NCBI GenBank assembly: GCA_013399695.1
Contig: VXAU01003705.1
Location: forward strand, 1 to 64,000
Origin: Formicarius rufipectus
Lineage: Eukaryota; Chordata; Aves; Passeriformes; Formicariidae
Reading direction: 5' to 3'
Length of the DNA: 64,000 nucleotides
The notes under the pieces were generated by a model. It had not been told where the DNA came from. It saw only the letters and a list, made by a program, of their open reading frames with translations, and made no database searches. Shown in pieces: positions 48,401 to 56,300 of this stretch (positions are counted from its first letter, which is position 1; every line of letters starts with the position of its first letter). Made by a program: the position numbers and the translations under genes.

Positions 48401-51400
48401 GCTACCTTACAAGCTTAGCACGGCAAAATATGGGTTTGCTCTCAGCTAAGCATCTGCATCTTGTACAGGACTAGTCTCACCCATACCACCATAACACTAA
48501 TACAAGTCTAGGTTCCTGAAATTAGTTATGAGTTGGGAGACACATATTCTATTACTAACCTTTTTTCTTTTTTTTTAAAAGACCAATCTGAATTTTCAAG
48601 ATGTGCACAGACATATCTTACTCTACTTACATGTTAATATTAATTGTCAAGTTGTTTACAGTGAATGGCAGTCGATATTCCACATCTTTTTGGATTTCTG
48701 CAATGCTATCAAAGAAGAAATGGTTACCATTCAGTTCATGGTCAATATACCAGCTTAAAGTCTAAAAAAACAAGCATGACTTCAGATCTTTGGACTTAGT
48801 TTTGGAAAGTCCTGTAAGAGCTAAATTGAAAATGCTGGAATAAGCAAATATACTTCAGGCATGACATACTGAGTATTAAGATTAAAATAAGAAATAGTAT
48901 ATTCTACTTTTAAACCTCATACATGGTGACAAGCAATGGAAATACAGTAAGAGAAATTGCACTACCCACTCTTCCGGCAACAATCTCAACTTATTTTTCT
49001 CCACTTACTGGCTTAAGACATCACATCAGTGTTTTTTTAATATATTGAATTTTATCTGATTAAACAATTACTTTGCCAAGGCATTAGATCAGGTTCACAA
49101 CTAACTATTGCTTGGCAACAGTGCCTACAGATCAGTATTCACAACATTTATTAGACTAGGCATTCTTTCTTAATAGATTAGCTTACTGTGCACCAAGATC
49201 AATGCATTTGCACAGGTATTTTCAAAAATTTTATGAAGAAGAGCTACTTGCAAGAAAGTAAAGCTCCATCTACACTCAAGACCCAGGCCTCCCTGAAAGC
49301 ACTCGTGTATCTTACAAAATCTTGTAAGCCAGAATTCAAATTTGCTTTTCCTGCCACAAGTAATTTACTGAGAAAAAAAAAAAAATCTTCAAACCAGCGC
49401 ATTAATAGGAACTGTATTTCAATACTCTAAGCACTCTACAATTTCTGTACACAGCAAGACTGTTTTGAAGGATGGCATCCCATAGAATACAGCAAAGGAA
49501 GAGGTGGAGAGGAAGACTTAGATCAGAAGCATAATTTTCAGACGAATCTGGGACTAAAAGAGAAAGGAGGGCAGAAAATTAGCTTCATCTTATAATGTCC
49601 GAATAGAAACAAACTTTAAAAGTAGACTGATTCCTCTTCCATGTATCTTTCCTGCCTGCACCTGGTTAACAATACCCTTCTCCCTCACCTCTCTACAGCT
49701 CCCTGGAGGGAACACAGCTCCAATGGAAAATAATGGCACATGGTGTTCCCAGAAAGCACCTTTCAACCCAAGTTCAGAAATGCCCCTCCACTCCATCCAC
49801 TGTGTGGACAGACTGTCCACACAATTACTTTCTCAAACCATTACCTGCAAATGTGTGTTAAGAGTAGTGCTAGGAGTGTTTTGTGTCTTTCCAAAGTATT
49901 ATTTAGACATTAAATTTAAGACTCGAGCTTTCAGAGCGTGGGGAACAAATGGAGTAAGATATGAACTTAGCAATGAACCTTACTTTCTGCAGCCCAGTGT
50001 TATTCTTCTCATAGTCAACTCAGTATCTGCTCTTTCCCTGTGAAATCACAAGTTGTTTGACAAAAATATAAAGTATCTTCAATACAAGAGAATTCATATC
50101 AAAGGCTCTACCATGTTACACCATACACCAAAATCGGCACCTCCTCATTCTTAACTGAAGGATTCTCCCTGGAATCTCTCACGCACATTCCTGCCATGTA
50201 ATCCTGTCATGCTTTATAACAGCCTGCTACAAAATCCTTTTGAGAAGGGTATATGATTATGTTCCAATCACACACACAACCTAAAGAAACTGGGGAGGAA
50301 GATGAGGACAGGGAGAAACAAGAAAGCTAGAATCTCATTGAGATGATCAAATGGTTATAACCTCCCTTAGAGAAAACCTTGAACTGATACATTTAGTTCC
50401 CTTTTCCCCAGGTGGGATTGGGTACTCTGGAAAAATGACACATTCTTAGCTTTGGCTAAAACAACAGCAAACGTAAGAAAACTCTTTTCAAATGCAAAGA
50501 CTATTTCAAGCTCCTAATCTGTGAGGGAAGGCTAACTGCTTTACTGAAATTAAGATCACACATACCTGGGCTTACCTAAGACAATACAAACCAAACATGA
50601 CTAACTTAGTTACCTGACAAGAACTTTGAGCATTTCATCGAGGAGCAGCCAGGATAGTCATAAATGAAAGACAAAGCACACTTACCGAACAAAACAAACA
50701 CTAGAATGAAATTTATTTAATCATTACTTAGGAAACAACTCTGTTGCAATGCTTAATGCATATTCTTATAGATTTCTGCTGCTAGAGTCTCATCAGTCCC
50801 ATCCAAGAAAAAAACCTTTGCACTTTTGAAAACTTGCACAAGTTCACATACCTTTTTAAAAGCAGAGTTTGAGGCACTGTTACTCAGATTTGTTCAGTAA
50901 CAAGTATCTCTTATGAAAACTGTACACTTTCCTAACTTTTGGAGTTTAATTATTTTACTACTATTAAGAGATCAGGTAAGCTAGTTTACAGGATTGTAAA
51001 GTTACATGTTGGCAGCTCCCATGTCTCTACCCCTCATCTCAATTCCTGGCTGCCGGGTCCCTTCCCTCTCTGCCTGTGCTTGCACTGGTGCCTGCACAAA
51101 CAAGGAACAAACCAGTTCAGCAAGCTAACTGACAAGAACTAATCACCTTTTTCGGGACTTAACTTGGGATGAGCTTACCTCCCTGCTACAGAAAAAAGTT
51201 CACTAAGTATGCCCACAGAGACAGCTCCTTAGAGATGTGAGTTATCTCTCAAAAATATTTGCAAAACTACCTCTGAACAGAATTAAGCTTATACAAGCAA
51301 CAGTACTTAGAATACTGACCAAAATATTAAAAATATTCAAAGTAACAGGATGGTGAGCTATCTGAAGTTATTAAACTTGAAAATACAGTATCTCTTCCAC

Positions 51401-52431
51401 TCCTAATCTCAGTCTGATGCCACAGAAAATATTCTCCTTCCTCTTTCTTGATAGTTTTGGAGGTATCTATCATTCCAGTTTCACAGACATCCTGCAGAAT
51501 GTCTACGTCACTGAAAATACAACTTCAAATGTATGAACTGTGGATCTCCTTTTAATATCTTAATAATTTTAAAAGCCAAGAAGAAATGGAGGGCAGTATG
51601 CCAGGAGAGAGTACCTCAGGATAAAATAAATTGTTTTGGTTTTAAAAGTCTGGATGCTGAACAGAAATAAACTGGCCTCTGCTGAGCACCTAAACAAAAT
51701 CAGTTTCTATGGAACAACTCGTTATTATCAAGTTAGCAATGACCATCTGAAAAAACAGTTGGTAGAGCCTCTAGGGCTGCTATGCCACTGCCGACATACC
51801 ACTGTGACACACAACTCCCTAGTACTCCACGTTTCAGTCCCAACTTTTAAAGACGTGCACTCTCACAACCAGCTTCCAGAGAGGTTTTATCCCAACACGG
51901 GCGGTCTGCACCTCTTCTCAGACTTCAACCCATGTCACGATTCCGCTGGCGTTCTGCCCAAAGCCCGGCGGAACTGGGCACGGCGACCCACCCGGCAGCC
52001 GGCGGCACCGCCTCCTCCGCAGCCCCGACAGACACCTCGCCTTTCGGTTTCGCGGTGCCTGGCCCCGCCCCGACACAGTACAGTACAGTCCAGCCGTGCC
52101 CGTGGGGACCCTCCGCGCCCGGGCCTCGGCCGGCCGGGGTATCCTGTCCACCCGCACGGGTGCGGGGACCCGGCCGGGCTTCCCGGGGCGGGGCGGGGAG
52201 CAGTCGGGTGCCCGTGCGGGGACACACGGCCCGCTCCCCACACAGCAAGGTCCCGCCACGACCCTCCCGCGCCCACCCGGGACCGGCCGCGGCCACTCAC
52301 GAGGCGTGCGCGTTGCGCAGGGACTCAACCTGGCGCTGCCGCTGCTGCTGGAGGCCGGTGCGGGGGGGCGGCGCGGGGCCCGCGGCGGAGGCGGCGCCGC
52401 CGCCCTTGGCGAGTGGGAACAGCCAGTTCAT
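39390..52431 (-). CDS. VPS37A: Vacuolar protein sorting-associated protein 37A (ESCRT-I subunit), complete
   Basis: Subunit of the ESCRT-I complex with TSG101, VPS28 and MVB12/UBAP1; it sorts ubiquitinated cargo into multivesicular endosomes, and in mammals VPS37A-type ESCRT-I also helps close autophagosomes. Eleven coding exons join in frame to 396 codons (human 397). Order: N-terminal UEV-like region (about 30-130; QFPQEKPVISVFPPVRHHLM), Pro-rich linker (146-166; FPFLPPYPPQE), then the C-terminal mod(r)/VPS37 helical domain (about 215-390; MNEQEEVLLEQFVTLPQLKQ, ELAKKNLLLE, MEKRTLCHCRRAKEEKLQQA). The long N-terminus separates VPS37A from VPS37B-D. The start MNWLFPLAKG matches the mammalian MSWLFPL start. 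Expression is from a CpG island shared with CNOT7. Confidence 0.98.
39471..40181. other. VPS37A intron 10
   Basis: 711 bp AT-rich intron; no repeat, ORF or RNA gene noticed. Confidence 0.75.
40182..40325 (-). CDS. VPS37A: VPS37A exon 10 (residues 323-370)
   Basis: SCSPSALQARLKVAAHEAEE, DTIAEDFLEGKTEIDDFLSS and FMEKRT, the last helices of the mod(r) domain. Minus-strand acceptor TTTTCTTAG, donor GTATGT. Length 144 bp, phase 0. Confidence 0.97.
40326..42210. other. VPS37A intron 9
   Basis: 1.9 kb. It holds an unexplained open frame on the plus strand (40338-40631, reported under findings). The rest is AT-rich with no repeat family or RNA gene recognised. Confidence 0.65.
42211..42279 (-). CDS. 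VPS37A: VPS37A exon 9 (residues 300-322)
   Basis: YEQLTQMKAAFEKKM then QRQHELSE, a coiled-coil helix of the mod(r) domain. Acceptor (minus) TTCCTTCCAG, donor GTATAA (weak). Length 69 bp. The intron between this exon and exon 8 is only 91 bp. Confidence 0.97.
42371..42429 (-). CDS. VPS37A: VPS37A exon 8 (residues 280-299)
   Basis: KKNLLLEPNLEAKRQMVLDK. Acceptor (minus) CATTTTACAG next to a seven-A run that begins the exon, donor GTAAGT. Length 59 bp, flanked by very short introns of 91 and 88 bp. Confidence 0.96.
42518..42645 (-). CDS. VPS37A: VPS37A exon 7 (residues 237-279)
   Basis: SISQLTSMNEQEEVLLEQF, VTLPQLKQVITDRDELVKS, IEELA: the start of the conserved mod(r) domain. Acceptor (minus) TTAAATATAG, donor GTAAGG. 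Length 128 bp. Confidence 0.97.
42646..44563. other. VPS37A intron 6
   Basis: 1.9 kb intron of which about a third is a diverged solo LTR (about 42903-43560). The rest is AT-rich with no recognised feature. Confidence 0.75.
42903..43560 (-). mobile_element. Diverged solo LTR of an avian endogenous retrovirus
   Basis: About 660 bp, GC-richer than its surroundings. Landmarks of a common avian LTR family are TGTGTTGACC at the left edge, CAGATGCCCACCCAGCTGC, GAGATCACTTACCAATTA, repeated units around CTCCAGCATGGGTCCCTCTC and GTGGGGTCCTCTATGGACTG, GGATATCTGCTCGAGCATAG, and CTTCTCACAAAGGCCACCC with ACGAAAACCTTGCTAC at the right. In the usual orientation of this family it reads on the minus strand, in the same sense as VPS37A. 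Relative to the family as I know it, a central-right segment is missing. No internal retroviral genes and no clear target-site duplication. Confidence 0.8.
44564..44634 (-). CDS. VPS37A: VPS37A exon 6 (residues 214-236)
   Basis: VGQNGFTYKMPDVPDTFP then ELSEL, joining the linker to the mod(r) domain. Acceptor (minus) TTATATTTAG, donor GTAAAT. Length 71 bp. Confidence 0.96.
44635..45591. other. VPS37A intron 5
   Basis: 957 bp. An A-run with an ambiguous base N at 45168 lies in it. Overlapping small ORFs at 44565-45031 are not protein-like. Nothing else noticed. Confidence 0.7.
45592..45808 (-). CDS. VPS37A: VPS37A exon 5 (residues 141-213)
   Basis: Proline-rich linker: NKPAGMPPFAPQGFPFLPPY, PPQETNRTVSALPVGE, DKPAAPSYGLIADLPLP. 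Acceptor (minus) TTGTTTTTAG; donor GTCTGT, which lacks the usual A/G at +3 and G at +5. Length 217 bp. If the intron is retained, the frame adds 18 codons and stops. Confidence 0.95.
45809..46720. other. VPS37A intron 4
   Basis: 912 bp of AT-rich DNA; no ORF, repeat or RNA gene recognised. Confidence 0.75.
46721..46821 (-). CDS. VPS37A: VPS37A exon 4 (residues 108-141)
   Basis: FTMHSDLGKIIQSLLDEFWK then NPPVLAPSSTSFP, the end of the UEV-like region. Acceptor (minus) CTTTTACCAG, donor GTAAGT. Length 101 bp. Confidence 0.97.
46822..47677. other. VPS37A intron 3
   Basis: 856 bp; the minus-strand frame 47486-47178 is unrecognised and probably chance. No repeats named. Confidence 0.7.
47678..47792 (-). 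CDS. VPS37A: VPS37A exon 3 (residues 69-107)
   Basis: LLPPQFPQEKPVISVFPPVR, HHLMDKQGVYVTGPLISN, the core of the UEV-like domain. Acceptor (minus) TTGTATTTGCAG, donor GTATGT. Length 115 bp. Confidence 0.97.
47793..48630. other. VPS37A intron 2
   Basis: 838 bp AT-rich intron. Open frames on both strands at 47726-48247 overlap exon 3 or are chance. Nothing else noticed. Confidence 0.7.
48631..48705 (-). CDS. VPS37A: VPS37A exon 2 (residues 44-69)
   Basis: IAEIQKDVEYRLPFTVNNLT then ININ, the start of the UEV-like domain. Acceptor (minus) TTCTTTGATAG, donor GTAAGT. Length 75 bp. Too short to appear as an open frame by itself; found by junction phase. Confidence 0.96.
48706..52300. other. VPS37A intron 1
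   Basis: 3.6 kb. The left 3.2 kb is AT-rich; a GC-richer patch at about 49620-49830 was not recognised. From about 51900 the intron enters the CpG island, which includes a GGGGCGGGGCGGGG Sp1/KLF-type site at 52185-52198. Long open frames here on both strands (for example 51636-52535) are a consequence of GC composition. Confidence 0.7.
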
Positions 52432-52930
52432 GGCGGGCGGGCGGCGCGCGGCGGCACCGGCCGGGCGCGAGGACACCCCNCGCGGGGGCCGCGCGGGGCC
52501 TCCCAGAGCCGCCCCCGGGCCGGCCCGAGCGGTGAGCGGGGAAGGGCGGGGGCCGCGCCGAGACACGCCGCGCGCTCGGAGTATGCCGCTCCTCCCGGCG
52601 CCTCCCGCGCCCGCGGGGACGCGGCCCTGGCCGGCCGAGCCCGCCTCTCTCTGTGGGTCCCGGCGCGGCGGCTGAGCGCGGCCCCGCGGAGCTGCGGGAG
52701 CTGCTCCTGCCCCGGGGAAGGCCGCCCACCCGCCCACCGTGCCCCCCGGTTTGGCGTGGCGCTGTTCTGCCGACCTGTTTCCCTGCCACACGCAACCCTG
52801 TGCTCCGCTGGAACGCGCCCTTCCGACCCGCGGGGCAGGAGCGCCTTTACACTCGAGAGGCCCTTCCGGATCGGTTTTACCCACGCTCTTTCCCAGTTTG
52901 CCTCTTTCGCGGGAAGGAACAGTCACTAAC
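51900..52930. promoter_or_regulatory. CpG-island promoter shared by VPS37A (left) and CNOT7 (right)
   Basis: About 1 kb of very GC-rich, CpG-dense DNA in an otherwise AT-rich window, spanning VPS37A exon 1 and ending before the first coding exon of CNOT7. No TATA box is evident for either gene. Motifs seen are GC boxes (52185-52198 and GCCCCGCCCCG near 52063), an ETS-like CTTCCGGA (about 52863-52870) and an E2F-like TTTCGCGGGAA (about 52905-52915). The head-to-head layout makes a bidirectional promoter the simplest reading. A GTGAGC donor-like site at 52532 on the plus strand could end an untranslated CNOT7 exon 1. There is one ambiguous base at 52480. Confidence 0.8.
52301..52431 (-). CDS. 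VPS37A: VPS37A exon 1 with start codon (residues 1-44)
   Basis: ATG at 52431-52429, in context GCCCGCCATGA with G at -3. Encodes MNWLFPLAKGGGAASAAG, a Pro/Gly/Ala stretch, then LQQQRQRQVESLRNAHAS. Donor GTGAGT. It lies wholly inside the CpG island. Confidence 0.97.
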
Positions 52931-53130
52931 AAACTGTAGGGTTTTAGTTTCTTAGTGTAATCTGTACTTTGCCGAAATTCATGTGATTTTGCCGTTGTTT
53001 TACGAAATTAATAAAGCTTGGTCGTGGTGCTTAAAACCTTATTTTTTCAGATGAAGAGTAAAAACACTTTAATTCTTTGCTTTCTTGATCTCTTAGGCTA
53101 AAAAAACCCAACACAGTTGAAGTGCTCTTT

Positions 53131-53157
53131 ATGAAACTGATCCTTGGTCAAGTGTAA
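53131..53157 (+). promoter_or_regulatory. Upstream ORF 1 before CNOT7 (8 codons)
   Basis: ATG at 53131 reads MKLILGQV and stops at TAA (53155-53157), 32 bases before the main start. The context TTTATGA is weak, so scanning ribosomes would mostly pass it. Confidence 0.5.
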
Positions 53158-53163
53158 CTTCTG

Positions 53164-53178
53164 ATGTATGGTCTCTAA
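53164..53178 (+). promoter_or_regulatory. Upstream ORF 2 before CNOT7 (4 codons)
   Basis: ATG at 53164 reads MYGL and stops at TAA (53176-53178), 11 bases before the CNOT7 start. A second ATG at 53168 opens a 15-codon frame that overlaps the CNOT7 start and stops at 53213-53215. Both have weak contexts (C or T at -3). Confidence 0.5.
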
Positions 53179-53189
53179 AGCCCCCCACT

Positions 53190-53306
53190 ATGCCAGCAGC
53201 TACCGTAGACCATAGCCAAAGAATCTGTGAAGTTTGGGCTTGTAACTTGGATGAAGAGATGAAGAAAATTCGGCAAGTTATACGGAAGTATAACTATGTA
53301 GCTATG
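53190..53306 (+). CDS. CNOT7: CNOT7 first coding exon (residues 1-39)
   Basis: ATG at 53190 in context CACTATGC, with A at -3. Encodes MPAATVDHSQRICEVWACNL, DEEMKKIRQVIRKYNYVAM. Donor GTAAGT. Length 117 bp, phase 0, ending just before catalytic Asp40. Confidence 0.98.
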
Positions 53307-56300
53307 GTAAGTGGGCACTTGATTGTAGCAAATTACCTGAAAAACCTTGATGACCGTAGTTAAAGTCAGTATACTTGTTCATCTGTTTTGGCTGAAAGAA
53401 TAACGGGTCCTTAATGTTGAATTAACTCTGTACGAACATCAGGATCCTAATTTGTTACCTTTTTAAAAGCTAGATTTATTCACAGTACTCTAGCTATGAA
53501 GATGTTAGATAACATGTTCTGTTCTAAGTGGGGAATGTAAGTCTTTATACTTGTCATCTGTTCAAGTTTTAATTCTGCTCTTGCAGGACACAGAATTTCC
53601 AGGAGTAGTTGCAAGACCTATTGGCGAATTCAGAAGCAATGCAGACTATCAGTACCAACTATTGCGCTGCAATGTCGACTTGCTAAAAATAATTCAGTTA
53701 GGACTGACATTTATGAATGAACAAGGAGAATACCCTCCAGGAACATCAACTTGGCAATTCAATTTTAAATTTAACTTAACGTAAGTGTTCAGTTTCTGTG
53801 CTGCTGAACGTGTGTTTCTGACTTACTGAAAATAAGTAATATGTACTTTTATATATATATGCATATATATGTGTCAACTTCTTTAAATCTACCTTATTGG
53901 AATACCATGGATACTTCATGTGAGGAAGATGTCAAAAATACTGAGCGGTTTCAACTAAAGTTTTCAAAAGAGGCATTGATACTTGGTGTGTGTGTGTTAG
54001 CGCTGTGTTTTGATGTTTAACATTTCAGAATGCTTTTGCCTTAGTTTAGTTCATACTAGTTACAGAATTCACATACTGTTTCTTTACATGCTTTAAATAG
54101 AAATACCAACACTTGAATAAAAAAACGGTAAAGCTTCTGAAGTGACTAAAGAAGTATGTCAGATGTTACCAGCACGTTCTGAATAATTTTGTCTTTAGTT
54201 GAAAAGCAAGCTGATTTTACTAGCTGTTGGAATAATATTGTGAACTTCATTTCACAGTGTGTCTTTTTTTCAGTGATAAAACATTCAGTATAAAATTGCT
54301 TTTTCAGAAGGATCAAACACTTATGTGGAACTCTAACTATATCTTTACCTAGTGGTTGACAAAGTTGCTGGTATCTTGATGGGGGTTGTTTTTCCTGATG
54401 AAAACATAACTGGTCTGATAGATTTTTGTATTTCGATTATCTGTTGAATATCAGTACAAACACTTTTCACGCTTTTAAGTTGGTTGAAGCCTTGGGGATT
54501 TTGGCAGTTGTGTTACAAGGTGATAACCGGACAACTTTACACACATGAGTTAAAGCTGCAGCCTGTGAAGAAGGTTTAGGGAACAGACTTTTTCCTGCAG
54601 ATAAAAAAGGCTTGTTTTCAAAGTTGTTGGGGTTCTTAAAAAGAGAAAGACTGCTGCTGCCTCCCTTGATCTTTCTGCTCTTTTAAACAAGCGGTTCTGT
54701 GGCTTGTCACAAATCAGTTTGGTCTGAACAATGACACACACTGTTCAGTCTTGTTTGAAGTGTCTCTTGAAAGACAGGTAAATGCAGATTTGATATTTTG
54801 GTATGTCTGAACTTACTGGGCCATATGAATGCTGGATGGAAACTATCCAGTCTTCCTGATAGAAGAATACACTAATCCTGTTCAATATGGCAGAATGAGG
54901 AGTGAATTGATAACTTCAAATTATGATTTGGGAAGAAGAGCCTGTACTACAATTTATTTGTTTTCTAAGCTTCAAAAGTCTCCTTAATGTCAAGCAACAG
55001 AAACCAAAAGTAGTTTTCCATCAGTTTGTGTCAGGTGCTGCAGAGATAAGACAGGATAGTAAAGCAAGATACAGGTAATCACCAAACTAACTTGTTACCA
55101 GTTCCCCAATTTTATAGAAAGATAAAAGCTTAGTAAGTATTGCATGAAGTATTAATATTTTAATTTATTTTCTTTTTTTTTTCTTTTTTTTCTTTTTCTT
55201 TTTTTACATGGGAGAACTTAACTTTTGTTTCTTTCTAAACATCCTTTTGGGAATTGACACTGTGCCAAGTGTTCTGCGCCTAAAGCAAAACAGCTGTTGA
55301 TTGTTCCTAAGGGTGATTTTGTGTGTGTGCGGTTCCAGCCAGGTCATGTTTTAGTGTGCTTTTAAAGAGCATAAGATTTTCTTTAATTGAACTGTGCACC
55401 TGATTAGTGCAGAACAACAACTAGAAATAAAACTCCTTTTTATAAAATGATGTGTTTGTTTTGGAGGGGTGCTTTAAGGTTTTGTAGAGATAGACAGGTG
55501 TTGAGAAGTTACTGCCTTAATGCTGGGGAACTAATGAGCAGCTGTGTGGGAGGGAGGAAAAAAAAAAACCCAACACATCTTGAGACTATATCTATGTTCT
55601 GATGAATCATGACTTGCTATTAGAAATAAGGAATATAAGTCTGTAACTGAATCTAATAGCTAAGTTTGATACATTTTTTTGGTCTGTTGTTTTGCAGGTT
55701 TAGGTTATTTTTTTATTAAAATTAATACCCTGAGGAGACTGCAATAGTATGTTGTGGATGGTAAAATGAATATCATTTTCTAAGTAGACTCGTGTTTAGT
55801 TTTGCTTTGTTTTGACTTTTTTTTTTTTAAGAAAACTATTCTGAATGTTACAGTGATACAGATTAAACTTTAGGGGGGGGAAAAAACCCAAAACATTAAT
55901 TTCATAATAAAATCCTTAAAACTTCATGAAAATGTTAGTGGTAAAGGGAATAAATACAGAGGTAAGAGGGAATAAAACAAGGCATAGAGGGTTTTTATTT
56001 CATCTGCTTAAATTTTAGGTCCAAAATACGACTATTAGAGTTGAAGTTGGTTATTTAGAAGAGTTAGGCTGCCTGAATTTTAAGGATTGACTAGATATAG
56101 CAAGTATTCCATTTCCAGTTAAACCAAGGAGGAAGTTTTGGTGAATGTGTGTCTACATTTATGGAAGCTTAAATCGGAAAAAACCTGTAGGAAATGTTGT
56201 CCAGAGCTAATTCAGAATTGGGATCTGGAGAGTATTGTTCCTGATTCTGTAATGAAAGGTTTTAGTGCTTCAGCTGTTATATATATAATTTGTCGCAGTT

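Larger units (their letters stand above)
52932..53189 (+). other. CNOT7: Upstream and 5' untranslated region of CNOT7
   Basis: Sequence between the CpG island and the CNOT7 start codon. Two good splice acceptors occur, TTATTTTTTCAG ending at 53050 and TTTCTTGATCTCTTAG ending at 53096, so the exon that carries the start codon is probably the second exon, beginning at 53051 or 53097. The 5' end of the transcript cannot be placed. Confidence 0.5.

Noticed and set aside
51636..52535. 299-codon open frame on the plus strand across the CpG island
   Set aside because: It runs antisense through VPS37A exon 1, its second half is Pro/Arg/Gly/Ala-rich, and other frames on both strands are equally open. 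This is what GC-rich CpG DNA gives by composition.
52096..52932. Long overlapping frames on both strands in the CpG island (up to 277 codons)
   Set aside because: Composition-driven; only the VPS37A exon 1 frame matches a known protein and has a proper splice donor.
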